Positions 8,251 to 16,834 are shown, counted from the first letter of the stretch. The stretch: DNA of 36,936 bases from Bacillota bacterium (GCA_017634575.1 JAGBND010000065.1:1-36936), one strand, 5' to 3'. A program made the numbers and translations. Notes: a model not told the origin generated them from the sequence alone.

Positions 8251-9666
8251 TTATTTAACCGTCTCCACTTTGATCAGGTTTGTGTTTCCGCCGCCGATGC
8301 CGATCTGTCCGCCGGTCATGACGACGTTGTCGCCTTTCTGAAGATGGAAAATCTCTTTTGCCGCTGCCATGGTCTGGAAGAAAACCACATCCAGGGAATT
8401 ATATTCCTCAGACAGCACCGGGGTAACGCCCCATGACAGGTTCAGCTTGCGCCAGGCCTTGGGATCGGTGGTGCTTCCCAGAATATCCATGGGACATCTG
8501 AAACGGCTGACCATCCGGGCGGTGCGGCCGCTGAGGGAGTTCACGCCGATGCATTTGGCTTTCACATCGATGGCCATGGCGCAGGTCGCATGGGAGATCG
8601 CATCCAGATTGTTCTTAATTTTATAATCCGTATTCTTAAACCAGAGCTTGTAATCAATATGCTGCTCGGTATATTCCGCAATCTCGGCCATATTTTTAAC
8701 CGCAGCCACCGGATATTTGCCGGCGGCTGTTTCGCCTGAAAGCATAACGGCAGAAGATCCGTCATAGACCGCGTTGGCCACATCGGATATTTCAGCCCTG
8801 GTAGGTCTGGGATTCTGGATCATGGATTCCAGCATTTCCGTGGCGGTAACCACCCGTTTTCCCAGCAGCCGGCAGGTGTGAATCAGATACTTCTGGATGG
8901 AGGGCACCTCAATAAAGGGAATCTCCACGCCCAGATCGCCCCTGGCTACCATAATGCCATCGGCAATCTCGCAGATTTCTTCGATATTGTCAACGCCTGA
9001 CCGGTTTTCAATCTTGGCGATGATATCAATATTCTTTCCGCCGTTCTGATCCAGAAATTCCCGCATGGCCAGCATATCGGATTTGTTGGACACGAAAGAA
9101 GCAGCCACAAAATCCACATCGTTTTGAATGCCAAACAGAAGATCCGACTTGTCCTGCTCGGACAGATAATCCCCCTGCAGCACCTTGCCGGGGAAGCTCA
9201 TGCTTTTTCTGTCAGAAAGCACGCCGCCGGCGATGGTTTTGCACAGGGTTTTAGGCCCGTCAAAGCCGGTGACCTCAAAAACCACCAGACCGTTGTTGAC
9301 CAGAATCCTGTCCCCAACAGAGAGCTCCTGCGAAAGCGTCTGATAGGTGACAGCCACGCCGGACTGATCGCCTTCGATCTCTTCGGATGTAAAATAGAAA
9401 GGATCTCCATCCGCAAGCTCGATTTTCCCATTTTTGAAGGTTTTGATCCGGTACTCCGGTCCCTTGGTGTCGAGCATAATCGCGATCGGAAGATTCAGCT
9501 CTTCCCGCACCGCTTTGATTGTCTGGATTTTCTGAAGATGCTCCTCGTGAGTGCCGTGGGAAAAGTTCAATCTCGCCACGTTCATGCCGGCCTCACACAT
9601 CTTTTTCAGAACTTCCCTGCTTTCAGACGCCGGACCAATTGTACAGATAATTTTTGTCTTGCGCAT
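8251..9666 (-). CDS. pyk: Pyruvate kinase, last gene of the hexuronate operon
   Basis: Pyruvate kinase converts phosphoenolpyruvate and ADP to pyruvate and ATP. The 471-residue protein has the N-terminal TKIICTIGPAS and MNVARLNFSHG motifs, LDTKGPE (~83-89), the catalytic-lysine region IIAKIENRSGVDN (~215-227), ARGDLGVEI and the signature TATEMLESM with NPRPTRAE (~272-293). It ends after the allosteric C domain, without the extra PEP-utiliser domain found in longer Bacillus enzymes. LDTKGPEYRI replaces the more usual LDTKGPEIRT. Its RBS (GAGGAG) begins in the stop codon of uxaA (TAGAGGAG), so it is co-transcribed with uxaC and uxaA. This suggests a dedicated isozyme that captures ATP from KDPG-derived triose phosphate; whether a second pyk exists is not visible here. 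Confidence 0.95.
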   Translation of the reverse strand: MRKTKIICTIGPASESREVLKKMCEAGMNVARLNFSHGTHEEHLQKIQTIKAVREELNLPIAIMLDTKGPEYRIKTFKNGKIELADGDPFYFTSEEIEGDQSGVAVTYQTLSQELSVGDRILVNNGLVVFEVTGFDGPKTLCKTIAGGVLSDRKSMSFPGKVLQGDYLSEQDKSDLLFGIQNDVDFVAASFVSNKSDMLAMREFLDQNGGKNIDIIAKIENRSGVDNIEEICEIADGIMVARGDLGVEIPFIEVPSIQKYLIHTCRLLGKRVVTATEMLESMIQNPRPTRAEISDVANAVYDGSSAVMLSGETAAGKYPVAAVKNMAEIAEYTEQHIDYKLWFKNTDYKIKNNLDAISHATCAMAIDVKAKCIGVNSLSGRTARMVSRFRCPMDILGSTTDPKAWRKLNLSWGVTPVLSEEYNSLDVVFFQTMAAAKEIFHLQKGDNVVMTGGQIGIGGGNTNLIKVETVK

Positions 9667-9678
9667 GATAAGTCTCCT

Positions 9679-11157
9679 CTACAGTGTTACACCATCCTTG
9701 AAGATAGCAATTTCTTTTGCGCCATGAGCTTCCGCCTTGGTCTTTTCACCGGAGGCAACCCGAAGGACATAGTCCATCAGGCGCTTTCCTGCCTCGTCCA
9801 GGGGCTCGCCCTCAGCAACGGAGCCGGCGTTAAAGTCGATCCAGTTGTTTTTATTCTCATAAAGAGCCGTATTGGTAGAGATTTTTACCGTAGGAGCGGG
9901 GGCGCCAAAGGGGGTTCCTCTTCCGGTGGTGAACAGAATCAGGTGCGCGCCGGCTGCTGTCAGGTCCGTAGCGGAAACCAGATCATTTCCGGGACCGGAA
10001 AGCAGATTCAGTCCTTTCTTCGTGACCGGCTCGGCATATTCCAGCACATCCACAATCTGCGCACTGCCGCCCTTCTGGACGCATCCACAGGATTTATCCT
10101 CCAATGTGGTGATGCCGCCGGCTTTGTTTCCGGGACTGGGATTTTCATAGACCACCTGTCCGTGAGAAACAAAGTAGTCCTTGAAACGGTTAACCATCAG
10201 AACCGCCTTATCGAAAACGGCTTCATTTTCACAACGGGAGAAAAGAATATTCTCGGCGCCGAACATCTCCGGCACTTCGGTCAGCACGGTGGTGCCGCCC
10301 ATGGCCGTCAGCCGGTCAGAGAAACGTCCGACCGTCGGATTGGCGGTGATGCCGGAAAGGCCATCGGATCCGCCGCATTTCATGCCGACCACCAGCTCGC
10401 TGGCAGGAATCTCTTCTCTTTGGAAGCTGCCGGCATATTCAGCCAGCTCCTTCAGCAGTTTTCTTCCCTCGGCAATCTCGTCTTCCACCTGCTGGCAGAC
10501 AAGGAATTTAACCCGTTTATCGTCCCAGCTGCCCAGCTCTTCTTTAAACTGGTCCTGGGTCAGGTTTTCGCAGCCAAGGCTCAGCACCAGCACGCCGCCG
10601 GCGTTGGGATGGCGCACCAGCGCGGCCAGCAGCTTCCTGGTCTGGGCATGATCGTCTCCCATCTGGCTGCAGCCATAGGGATGCGGGAAGGTGTAGATGC
10701 CTTCCACGCTCCCCTTCACCAGATCCTGGTTTTCTCTGACCAGCACCTGGGCGATGTTGTTCACGCATCCAACGGTCGGCACGATCCAAAGCTCGTTGCG
10801 GATGGCCGCGCGGCCGTCTTCCCGCCTGAAGCCCATGAAGGTTTTCATCTCCACATCAGGCTTGGGATATACCATATGGTTATACGCATAGGAAGCGGTT
10901 TCAGACAGACCGGTCTTTACATTATGAACATGCACCCAGCTGCCTTTGGCGATCGGTTCCTTTGCAAGGCCGATGGGATTGCCGTATTTGACAATCGGCT
11001 CTCCCTCGGCAATATTTGTTAATGCGATTTTGTGTCCCCGGATAATGGTTGAAAGAGCGGTGACCGATTCATTTTCTACCTGAACCTGCTCACCCTCTTT
11101 GATCTCTTCCAGGGCAACAGCCACGTTATCGTCCGGATGAATTTTAATCAGTCTCAT
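9679..11157 (-). CDS. uxaA: Altronate dehydratase
   Basis: UxaA dehydrates D-altronate to 2-keto-3-deoxygluconate, the third step from galacturonate. The 492-residue length fits the family. The N-terminal SAF-like domain (~1-95) is followed by the large dehydratase domain, with GCVNNIAQ (~132), PHPYGCSQMGDDHAQT (~160), the iron-binding type motif KCGGSDGLSGITANP (~255-270) and a late CGC motif. The ATG overlaps the uxaC stop as ATGA, and no strong separate RBS is visible, so translation is probably coupled to uxaC. Pyruvate kinase follows 12 nt downstream. Confidence 0.95.
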   Translation of the reverse strand: MRLIKIHPDDNVAVALEEIKEGEQVQVENESVTALSTIIRGHKIALTNIAEGEPIVKYGNPIGLAKEPIAKGSWVHVHNVKTGLSETASYAYNHMVYPKPDVEMKTFMGFRREDGRAAIRNELWIVPTVGCVNNIAQVLVRENQDLVKGSVEGIYTFPHPYGCSQMGDDHAQTRKLLAALVRHPNAGGVLVLSLGCENLTQDQFKEELGSWDDKRVKFLVCQQVEDEIAEGRKLLKELAEYAGSFQREEIPASELVVGMKCGGSDGLSGITANPTVGRFSDRLTAMGGTTVLTEVPEMFGAENILFSRCENEAVFDKAVLMVNRFKDYFVSHGQVVYENPSPGNKAGGITTLEDKSCGCVQKGGSAQIVDVLEYAEPVTKKGLNLLSGPGNDLVSATDLTAAGAHLILFTTGRGTPFGAPAPTVKISTNTALYENKNNWIDFNAGSVAEGEPLDEAGKRLMDYVLRVASGEKTKAEAHGAKEIAIFKDGVTL

Positions 11158-12587
11158 AATCCGAAGTACCTGGCTGCGTTGGTGTAGCTGACCCCTTCCA
11201 CAATTCTCTTCAGATTGCCTTCCAGATTCGGGTATTCACCGTTCTCCACCCAGTTTCCGATCAGATTGCACAGAATGCGGCGGAAATAGTCGTGACGGGC
11301 ATAGGACAGGAAGGAACGGGAGTCGGTAAGCATGCCGACGAAGTTTCCAAGAAGTCCCAGGTTGGCCAGAGATTTCATCTGAGCCTCCATGCCGGATTTG
11401 GTATCGTTAAACCACCAGGCGCTGCCGTGCTGGATCTTTCCGGGCACTTCGGTTCCCTGGAATGCGCCGATAATGGTGCCGATCTGCTCGTTGTCGGCAG
11501 GATTCAGGGAATAGATAATGGTCTTCGGGCACTCACCGTTTTCATCAAGCGCGCTGAGCAGCTGCGCAATCGCGCCGCCGCAGGTATTCTGGGAAATAAC
11601 ATCAAAACCGGTATCCGGTCCCAGCAGCTCATACATGCGCTTGTTTACATTGCGCAGGCAGGAATAGTGAAGCTGCATGGCAATGTCAAGACGATGATAG
11701 GATTTGCCAAGGCAAAGCAGAATCGCCGTCTGATATTTTTCGGCTTCCTCTACAGTAAGGACTTCGCCGGCCATGGCCTTCTGGTAAATCTGATTGACTT
11801 CATCAAGACCAGCAGGACGATAAGGAATATAATCCAGGCCATGATCGCTGGCGCGGCAGCCCATCTCGGCGAAGAATTCAAGACGTTCCACCAGGGCCTT
11901 CATTACATCTTCCGCGCTGTCCAGGGAATCCTTGCCTACGCTCTTGGCCAGCTTGGCGATATACTCGGCAAATCCGGGCTTGCTGATATTGATAGCCTTG
12001 TCGGGACGGAAGGAGGGGCAAACCTTTACGGTAAAGGTGGGATCCTCTGCAATCTTCTTGTGCCATTCCAGGCTGTCTACGGGATCGTCGGTGGTGCCGA
12101 TAAAGGCAACATTCGCTTTTTTAATAATGCCGCGCACGGTCATTTCCGGATCATTCTGCAGCTTGTCGTTGCAGATATCCCAGATTTCTTTGGCGTTTTC
12201 CACTGTCAGCGGTTTCTCGATTCCAAAGAACTGCTTCAGCTCCAGGTTGCACCAGTGAACCATGGGATTGCCGATGGCAAGCTGAAGCGCTTCCACGAAT
12301 TTAATGTATCTGTCATAGGCAGGCTTGTCTCCGGTGACATAGTCTTCAGAAACGCCGTTCGCGCGCATAACTCTCCATTTGTAATGATCTCCAAAGTAGG
12401 AGCCGTCCGGGTTCTTGCCGCCCAGCCATACCTGGGTCAAGTTTTCAAAACGGCGGTCTTCATAGATCTCCTGAGGAGAGATATGACAATGGTAATCTAC
12501 CAGAGGCTGGTTTTCGGAATAATCGTGAAACAGATGTCTGGCGGTTTCCGTATCCAGTAAAAAGTCCTTATCAATAAAAGCTTTCAT
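11154..12587 (-). CDS. uxaC: Uronate (glucuronate/galacturonate) isomerase
   Basis: UxaC converts D-galacturonate to D-tagaturonate (and glucuronate to fructuronate). The 477 residues match the family's usual ~470. The metal-binding HxH is in VDYHCHIS (H33, H35). Other family blocks are FFGIEKPLTVENAKEIW, CRASDHGLDYIP, LHYSCLRNVN and GMLTDSRSFLSYARHDYFRR near the C-terminus. I chose ATG 12587, with AAAGGAG 11 nt upstream. An in-frame ATG at 12665 would add 26 residues, but it would start inside the promoter and leader. It is the first gene of a uxaC-uxaA-pyk unit with its own promoter. Confidence 0.95.
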   Translation of the reverse strand: MKAFIDKDFLLDTETARHLFHDYSENQPLVDYHCHISPQEIYEDRRFENLTQVWLGGKNPDGSYFGDHYKWRVMRANGVSEDYVTGDKPAYDRYIKFVEALQLAIGNPMVHWCNLELKQFFGIEKPLTVENAKEIWDICNDKLQNDPEMTVRGIIKKANVAFIGTTDDPVDSLEWHKKIAEDPTFTVKVCPSFRPDKAINISKPGFAEYIAKLAKSVGKDSLDSAEDVMKALVERLEFFAEMGCRASDHGLDYIPYRPAGLDEVNQIYQKAMAGEVLTVEEAEKYQTAILLCLGKSYHRLDIAMQLHYSCLRNVNKRMYELLGPDTGFDVISQNTCGGAIAQLLSALDENGECPKTIIYSLNPADNEQIGTIIGAFQGTEVPGKIQHGSAWWFNDTKSGMEAQMKSLANLGLLGNFVGMLTDSRSFLSYARHDYFRRILCNLIGNWVENGEYPNLEGNLKRIVEGVSYTNAARYFGL

Positions 12588-12668
12588 CGTACTATACACT
12601 CCTTTAACAATCCAGAATGCCCGGGTCAGCGCTTCTGTACCGATAACGCGCCTGGGGTCGTCCATATA

Positions 12669-12697
12669 ATCTTAAAACTATTAGCACCCTTTGTCAA
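12669..12697 (-). promoter_or_regulatory. Promoter of the uxaC-uxaA-pyk operon
   Basis: Consensus TTGACA (12697-12692) and TAAGAT (12674-12669) are 17 bp apart, only 6 bp beyond the kdgK stop. The same -35/-10 pair (TTGACA, TAAGAT) is found upstream of uxaB, where the spacer is 18 bp. The ~80-nt leader contains GC-rich repeats (GGCGCG... GCGC) but no clear riboswitch. Confidence 0.75.
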
Positions 12698-12702
12698 TGT
12701 AA

Positions 12703-13788
12703 TTAGCGCTTGATATCGTAACTCATATTCATCAGGGCCTGGATGCTTTCCGCGTCATCCGTGATGTTGGCGTCGCCCCTGATGGTATGCTTGATAACGC
12801 TGCTGGCCACGGCGAAATTGATCATGTCCATGGGCTTGTAGCCTTTCATCATGGCGTAGATCAGGCCGCTGGCAAAGGCGTCTCCGGCGCCGACGCGGTC
12901 CAGAATATTGAAGGTGAACCGGCGGCTTTCAAAGGTATGGTTCTGATACCACATAAAGGCCATCAGCGAGTTTTCCGAACCGGTATGGGCGAAACGCACG
13001 TGTCTGGCAATGCATTGGATATTCGGATACCGCTCGGCGAAAACCTGGAAAATCTCGTCTTGCTGCTCGTAGGTTGGCTGAAGAGGCACGCCGTCCTTCC
13101 AGTCGCTCTTGCTGTGATCATTTTCGTCCCGCCACAGATGGTAAGGCTCGATGCCCAGCAGCACATTCACATAGGGAAGCGCCTTTGTGCAGAAGTCTCT
13201 GGCCTCCTCCCAGGTCCACAGGGTGGAACGGAAGTTTCCGTCGAAGCTGACAGTCAGTCCTTTTTCATTGGCTTTCTTCAGGCATGCCAGAATAAACTCG
13301 GCGCAGCTGGCGGAAAGGGCCGGCGTGATGCCGCTCAGGTGAAGCCAGTCAAAGCCATCCAACAGCTGGTCCAGATCCACCTTGCTGAAATCGTATTCGG
13401 TAATGGCGCTGTGGCGGCGGTCATAGGTCACTTTGCTTGGTCTGATTCCATAACCGGTTTCCAGATAATAGGTTCCCAGACGATGCGTCGGCGCGTCCTG
13501 ATGAGAAGCCAGAATGACCGGCGTGCAGTGCACATCATTGCTGCGGAGCATTCTAATGGCACTCTTTCCCAGAGAATTGTTGGGAACAACGGTGAAGAAG
13601 GTACTGTCAATTCCCAGATTGGCAAGCCCCAAAGCTACGTTTGCTTCGCTGCCGCCATAACTTGCCTCAAAACTGGTCGCCACACGGATTTTATCATAGT
13701 TCGGCGGGGTGAGCCGAAGCATGATCTCTCCAAACGTAATAAATTTTGGCGATCCGACGCTGTCTTTAATCGGATTGGAATGCTCCAT
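12703..13788 (-). CDS. kdgK: 2-keto-3-deoxygluconate kinase (PfkB family)
   Basis: KdgK phosphorylates 2-keto-3-deoxygluconate to KDPG, the point where the galacturonate and unsaturated-uronate branches meet. The 361-residue PfkB-family protein shows the substrate motif YGGSEANVALGLA (~44-56) and the ATP and catalytic motif DRVGAGDAFASGL (~297-309), with D303 as catalytic base. ATG 13788 has AAGGAG 7 nt upstream. It follows kduD after a 166-bp gap carrying two inverted repeats, so its expression may be set partly by RNA structure. Substrate is assigned from context plus resemblance to KdgK; other PfkB sugar kinases share the same motifs. No KDPG aldolase gene is adjacent. Confidence 0.9.
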   Translation of the reverse strand: MEHSNPIKDSVGSPKFITFGEIMLRLTPPNYDKIRVATSFEASYGGSEANVALGLANLGIDSTFFTVVPNNSLGKSAIRMLRSNDVHCTPVILASHQDAPTHRLGTYYLETGYGIRPSKVTYDRRHSAITEYDFSKVDLDQLLDGFDWLHLSGITPALSASCAEFILACLKKANEKGLTVSFDGNFRSTLWTWEEARDFCTKALPYVNVLLGIEPYHLWRDENDHSKSDWKDGVPLQPTYEQQDEIFQVFAERYPNIQCIARHVRFAHTGSENSLMAFMWYQNHTFESRRFTFNILDRVGAGDAFASGLIYAMMKGYKPMDMINFAVASSVIKHTIRGDANITDDAESIQALMNMSYDIKR

Positions 13789-13829
13789 GTTATTCTCCTT
13801 CTGTTACTTATGTTTCTATCATTTGCAGA

Positions 13830-13872
13830 TATAGACAGAGATCAGAAGGAAACCGATCGATCTCTGTCTATA
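13830..13872. repeat. 14-bp perfect inverted repeat upstream of kdgK
   Basis: TATAGACAGAGATC at 13830-13843 is mirrored by its complement at 13859-13872 around a 15-nt loop. No T-tract follows on the minus strand, so it is not a standard terminator. It may be an operator or an mRNA-stabilising hairpin in the kduD-kdgK gap. Confidence 0.55.
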
Positions 13873-13905
13873 ACTTAATCTTGCATATCTGTTATTCTTT
13901 TGAAC

Positions 13906-13940
13906 AATGAGACAATCGCCTCTGACCCCTTTGTCTCATT
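13906..13940. repeat. 10-bp inverted repeat just after kduD
   Basis: AATGAGACAA (13906-13915) and TTGTCTCATT (13931-13940) form a perfect stem with a 15-nt loop that reads AGGGGTCAGAGGCGA on the minus strand. There is no good T-tract. It might be a weak terminator, or a copy of a dispersed palindromic element. Confidence 0.5.
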
Positions 13941-13964
13941 ACGGCTGCGAGCAGTTACGGCTGC
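13939..13964. repeat. Short tandem repeat across the kduD stop codon
   Basis: TTACGGCTGC occurs at 13939-13948 and again at 13955-13964, the second copy including the kduD stop codon. The period is 16 bp. It directly abuts the inverted repeat at 13906-13940. Confidence 0.5.
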
Positions 13965-14755
13965 TTGCCGATGTAGGCCAGAATACCGCCATCGACATAG
14001 AGAATATGGCCGTTGACGAAATCAGATGCCTCGGATGCCAGGAACACGGCGGGACCCATCAGATCTTCCGGGGTTCCCCAGCGGCCGGCAGGCGTTTTCG
14101 CTACGATAAACTGATCAAAGGGATGACGGCTGCCATCTGCCTGACGTTCCCGTAAAGGCGCCGTCTGCGGGGTAGCGATATAGCCGGGGCCGATGCCGTT
14201 GCACTGAATATTGGCTTCGCCAAATTCAGAGCAGATGTTCTTGGTAAGCATCTTCAGGCCGCCCTTTGCGGCAGCGTATGCGGAAACCGTCTCGCGGCCA
14301 AGCTCGCTCATCATGGAGCAGATGTTGATAATCTTTCCATGACCCTTTTCGATCATGCCGGGAATAACCGCCTTTGAGCAGATAAAAGGTCCGTTCAGGT
14401 CAATATCCACGACCTTTCTGAAATCCTCGACGCTCATTTCAGTCATGGGGATCCGCTTGATAATACCGGCGTTGTTGACCAGAATATCAATGGTTCCAAG
14501 CTGCTCGTTCACGGTTTTAACGAGCTCGGCAACCTGCTGCTCGTCGGTTACATCGGCGATAAATCCATAGGCCTTGATGCCCTTTTCCTCGTAGCTTTTC
14601 AGTCCGCGTTCCTTGTCGACTTCTGTCCGGCAGTTAAACACGATGGTAGCGCCGGCCTGAGCCAGAGCTTCGGCAATGGCAAAGCCAATACCGTAAACGC
14701 CGCCGGTAACCCAGGCGATCTTTCCATCAAGGCGAAAGCTGTTTAATACATCCAT
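13955..14755 (-). CDS. kduD: 2-keto-3-deoxygluconate 5-dehydrogenase (SDR family)
   Basis: KduD reduces 2,5-diketo-3-deoxygluconate (from KduI) to 2-keto-3-deoxygluconate with NAD(P)H. The 266-residue short-chain dehydrogenase has the cofactor loop TGGVYGIG (17-24), NNAG (94-97), a catalytic Ser near 147 and the YAAAK pair (Y160, K164), plus the C-terminal VDGG. The gene starts 14 nt after the kduI stop, with an AAAGGAG RBS. The assignment against gluconate 5-dehydrogenase, a close relative, rests mainly on the kduI neighbour. Confidence 0.92.
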   Translation of the reverse strand: MDVLNSFRLDGKIAWVTGGVYGIGFAIAEALAQAGATIVFNCRTEVDKERGLKSYEEKGIKAYGFIADVTDEQQVAELVKTVNEQLGTIDILVNNAGIIKRIPMTEMSVEDFRKVVDIDLNGPFICSKAVIPGMIEKGHGKIINICSMMSELGRETVSAYAAAKGGLKMLTKNICSEFGEANIQCNGIGPGYIATPQTAPLRERQADGSRHPFDQFIVAKTPAGRWGTPEDLMGPAVFLASEASDFVNGHILYVDGGILAYIGKQP

Positions 14756-14769
14756 CGCTGCATCTCCTT

Positions 14770-15612
14770 TTATCTAAGTTCGTTAGTCGGAATTTCGTCC
14801 ATATCGTCGAATTCCTGATTTTCTCCGCCCATGGCCCAGATGAAGGTATAGTTGCTGGTGCCTGCGCCGGAATGAATGGACCAGGAAGGTGAAATCACCG
14901 CCTGCTCATTCTGCATAACGATATGCCTGGTTTCCTGTCCCTGCCCCATCATGTGGAAGACAACCTGATCTTCCGGCACTTCAAAGTACATATAGATTTC
15001 CATACGGCGCTCATGAGTATGGGACGGCATGGTATTCCATACGCTTCCGACATCAAGCGCTGTCATGCCCATGGAAAGCTGGCAGGTAGGCAGCACAGCC
15101 GGGTGAATAAACTGATTGATGACGCGCTTATTGGCTGTGGCGACATCGCCCAGAGGACGCTTGTTGGCATCCGCGATTTTCAAAAGTCTGGTCTCATAGC
15201 TTCTGTGAGCCGGCGCGGAAACCATATAGAATTTTGCCGGTTTTTCCGCATCATCAGAGCTGAAAAGAACTTCTTTGGCTCCCATGGTGATATACAGGCA
15301 GTCTTTGTAATCCAGCGCATATTCCTTGCCGTCCACAAAGATTTTGCCGGAGCCGCCGATGTTAAAGATACCGATTTCTCGGCGCTCCAAAAAGAATTTG
15401 GTGCCAAAATTTGCCCAGATATCAATTCCCTTGTCAATAGAAACCGTTTCCTTTACAGGCATGCAGCCAAGGGTTACCATGCGGTCTACATGGCTGTAAA
15501 CACAGTTTACTTCATCCGGTTTGTAAAGGTCGGTAATCAGAAACTCTTTGCGAAGCTCTTCGGTCGTATAGCGTTTCACATCATTCGGACTGGCGGAATA
15601 ACGAACATCCAT
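14770..15612 (-). CDS. kduI: 5-keto-4-deoxyuronate isomerase
   Basis: KduI isomerises 4-deoxy-5-keto-uronate, formed from unsaturated galacturonate, to 2,5-diketo-3-deoxygluconate. The 280-residue cupin-fold protein keeps the zinc site: PSHTHERRME gives H198, H200 and E205, and SWSIHSG gives H247, the same spacing as the E. coli enzyme's ligands. The RBS AAAGGAG precedes the ATG. It lies 51 nt downstream of the ABC ATPase gene without a terminator, so the ATPase, kduI and kduD probably form one transcript. Its presence means the cell handles lyase-type unsaturated products as well as galacturonate. Confidence 0.95.
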   Translation of the reverse strand: MDVRYSASPNDVKRYTTEELRKEFLITDLYKPDEVNCVYSHVDRMVTLGCMPVKETVSIDKGIDIWANFGTKFFLERREIGIFNIGGSGKIFVDGKEYALDYKDCLYITMGAKEVLFSSDDAEKPAKFYMVSAPAHRSYETRLLKIADANKRPLGDVATANKRVINQFIHPAVLPTCQLSMGMTALDVGSVWNTMPSHTHERRMEIYMYFEVPEDQVVFHMMGQGQETRHIVMQNEQAVISPSWSIHSGAGTSNYTFIWAMGGENQEFDDMDEIPTNELR

Positions 15613-15663
15613 CTAAGGTTTCTCCTTTTTATTAGGTAAAATTATCACATGCGCACAGGCTTT

Positions 15664-16743
15664 TTATTTGATGACTTCTTCGGTTTCTCCATCAAACAGA
15701 TAGACGTTTTCGAAAGGAATCGAGAAATTGATCCGGCTGTCCACGGCAGGCGTATCATGGGGATCCACCTTCAGAATAGAAGACACATCGCCAACTTTGA
15801 TATATACGTTGGTATTGTCGCCCAGCATCTCGGTCAGCTCCACATCGGCAGGGATTACAAAGGCATTCTTCTGCTCCCCAAGGACAATGGATTCAGGTCT
15901 GAAGCCGAATACGATTTCTTTTCCTTCGTATTTTGCAGCGTTCTTGCCCAGCATCTCCTTCAGATCCAGGACTTCCTCTCCATAACGGATCGTGCCGTTT
16001 TCCAGCTTGGAGCGGACAAAGTTCATGGGAGGCTCACCAATAAAGCCTGCAACAAATACATTCACCGGATCAAAGTACAACTCTCTGGGGGTACCAACCT
16101 GCTGTACATAACCATCCTTCATGACCACAATCCGGTCGGCCATGGTCATGGCTTCGGTCTGGTCGTGGGTAACATAGATGGTGGTGGCGCCGGTGTCTCT
16201 GTGGATCGTGGTAATTTCGGAACGCATGGTAACACGCTGCTTGGCGTCAAGGTTGGAAAGAGGCTCATCCATCAGGAAAATGCCTACTTTACGAATCAGT
16301 GCACGGCCGATGGCAACACGCTGTCTTTGTCCGCCGGAAAGCGCTCTCGGAAGGCGGTCAAGGTAATCCGTCAGACCCAGAATTCTGGCTGTATTACGGA
16401 CCTTTTCGTCAATATAGTCTTCATCGGCGCCCTGAAGCTCCAGACCGAAGGCGATATTGTCATATACCGTCATCTGAGGATAAAGCGCATAGCTCTGGAA
16501 TACCATTGCCACACCGCGTTCCCTGGGTCCCATTTCATTGGCTCGTTTCCCGTCAATCAGAAACTCACCATTTGAAATATCTTCGAGTCCCGCAATCATG
16601 CGCAGCGTTGTGGATTTTCCGCAGCCCGACGGTCCGACGAATACGATAAACTCGCCCTTTTCCATGTCCAGATTGAAATTATGGACTGCATGGAACCCGT
16701 TTGGATAAATCTTGTTGATGTTTTTCAACGATAAATAGGCCAT
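15664..16743 (-). CDS. Sugar ABC importer ATP-binding protein (UgpC/MsmX type), copy 1
   Basis: This 359-residue ATPase has Walker A GPSGCGKST (~37-45), Q-loop MVFQSYALYP (~80-89), signature LSGGQRQR (~135-142), Walker B IFLMDEP (~154-160) and H-loop VTHDQTEA (~189-196). A C-terminal OB/TOBE-like regulatory domain (~240-359) is typical of importers that use shared MalK-like ATPases. The start follows AAGGGGG. It is the first gene of the kdu operon and diverges from the AraC-type regulator, away from any permease. A second, similar ATPase lies in the importer operon (21729-22805), so this one may power the same importer or another one. Confidence 0.92.
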   Translation of the reverse strand: MAYLSLKNINKIYPNGFHAVHNFNLDMEKGEFIVFVGPSGCGKSTTLRMIAGLEDISNGEFLIDGKRANEMGPRERGVAMVFQSYALYPQMTVYDNIAFGLELQGADEDYIDEKVRNTARILGLTDYLDRLPRALSGGQRQRVAIGRALIRKVGIFLMDEPLSNLDAKQRVTMRSEITTIHRDTGATTIYVTHDQTEAMTMADRIVVMKDGYVQQVGTPRELYFDPVNVFVAGFIGEPPMNFVRSKLENGTIRYGEEVLDLKEMLGKNAAKYEGKEIVFGFRPESIVLGEQKNAFVIPADVELTEMLGDNTNVYIKVGDVSSILKVDPHDTPAVDSRINFSIPFENVYLFDGETEEVIK

Positions 16744-16782
16744 TTTATGTCCCCCTTGAACTAATGAATTACCGTTTTGATA

Positions 16783-16812
16783 TAGACAATACGGATATTC
16801 TTTTGCTATAAT
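16783..16812 (+). promoter_or_regulatory. Promoter of the AraC-type regulator gene
   Basis: TAGACA (16783-16788) and a perfect TATAAT (16807-16812) are 18 bp apart. The shared motif at 16786-16801 overlaps the -35 and spacer, so its occupancy could block this promoter. No convincing sigma-A promoter is visible for the divergent ATPase gene, as expected if that side depends on an activator. Confidence 0.65.
16786..16801. promoter_or_regulatory. Candidate pectin-regulon operator, site 1
   Basis: The 16-mer ACAATACGGATATTCT differs by one base from the 16-mer at 28944-28959. Both lie in short divergent promoter regions of the locus. The likely binder is the adjacent AraC-family protein, by inference. 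Confidence 0.55.
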
Positions 16813-16834
16813 CGGGCTGAAAGGAGTTAAGATT

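Noticed and set aside
9124-11022. A 632-codon open frame on the plus strand
   Set aside because: It lies opposite uxaA and pyk, has no RBS, and its translation lacks protein-like motifs. It is a by-product of codon bias in the real genes.
12588-12668. A riboswitch in the uxaC leader
   Set aside because: The leader is only ~80 nt and shows short GC-rich repeats, with no conserved riboswitch core that I recognise.
11292-13878. Two long plus-strand open frames opposite uxaC and kdgK
   Set aside because: Both mirror genes with full motif sets, and neither has an RBS or recognisable product.
16744-16834. A sigma-A promoter for the ATPase-kdu operon on the minus strand
   Set aside because: TTGTCT with CATTAG is weak and would start the RNA inside the RBS, so I did not call it.
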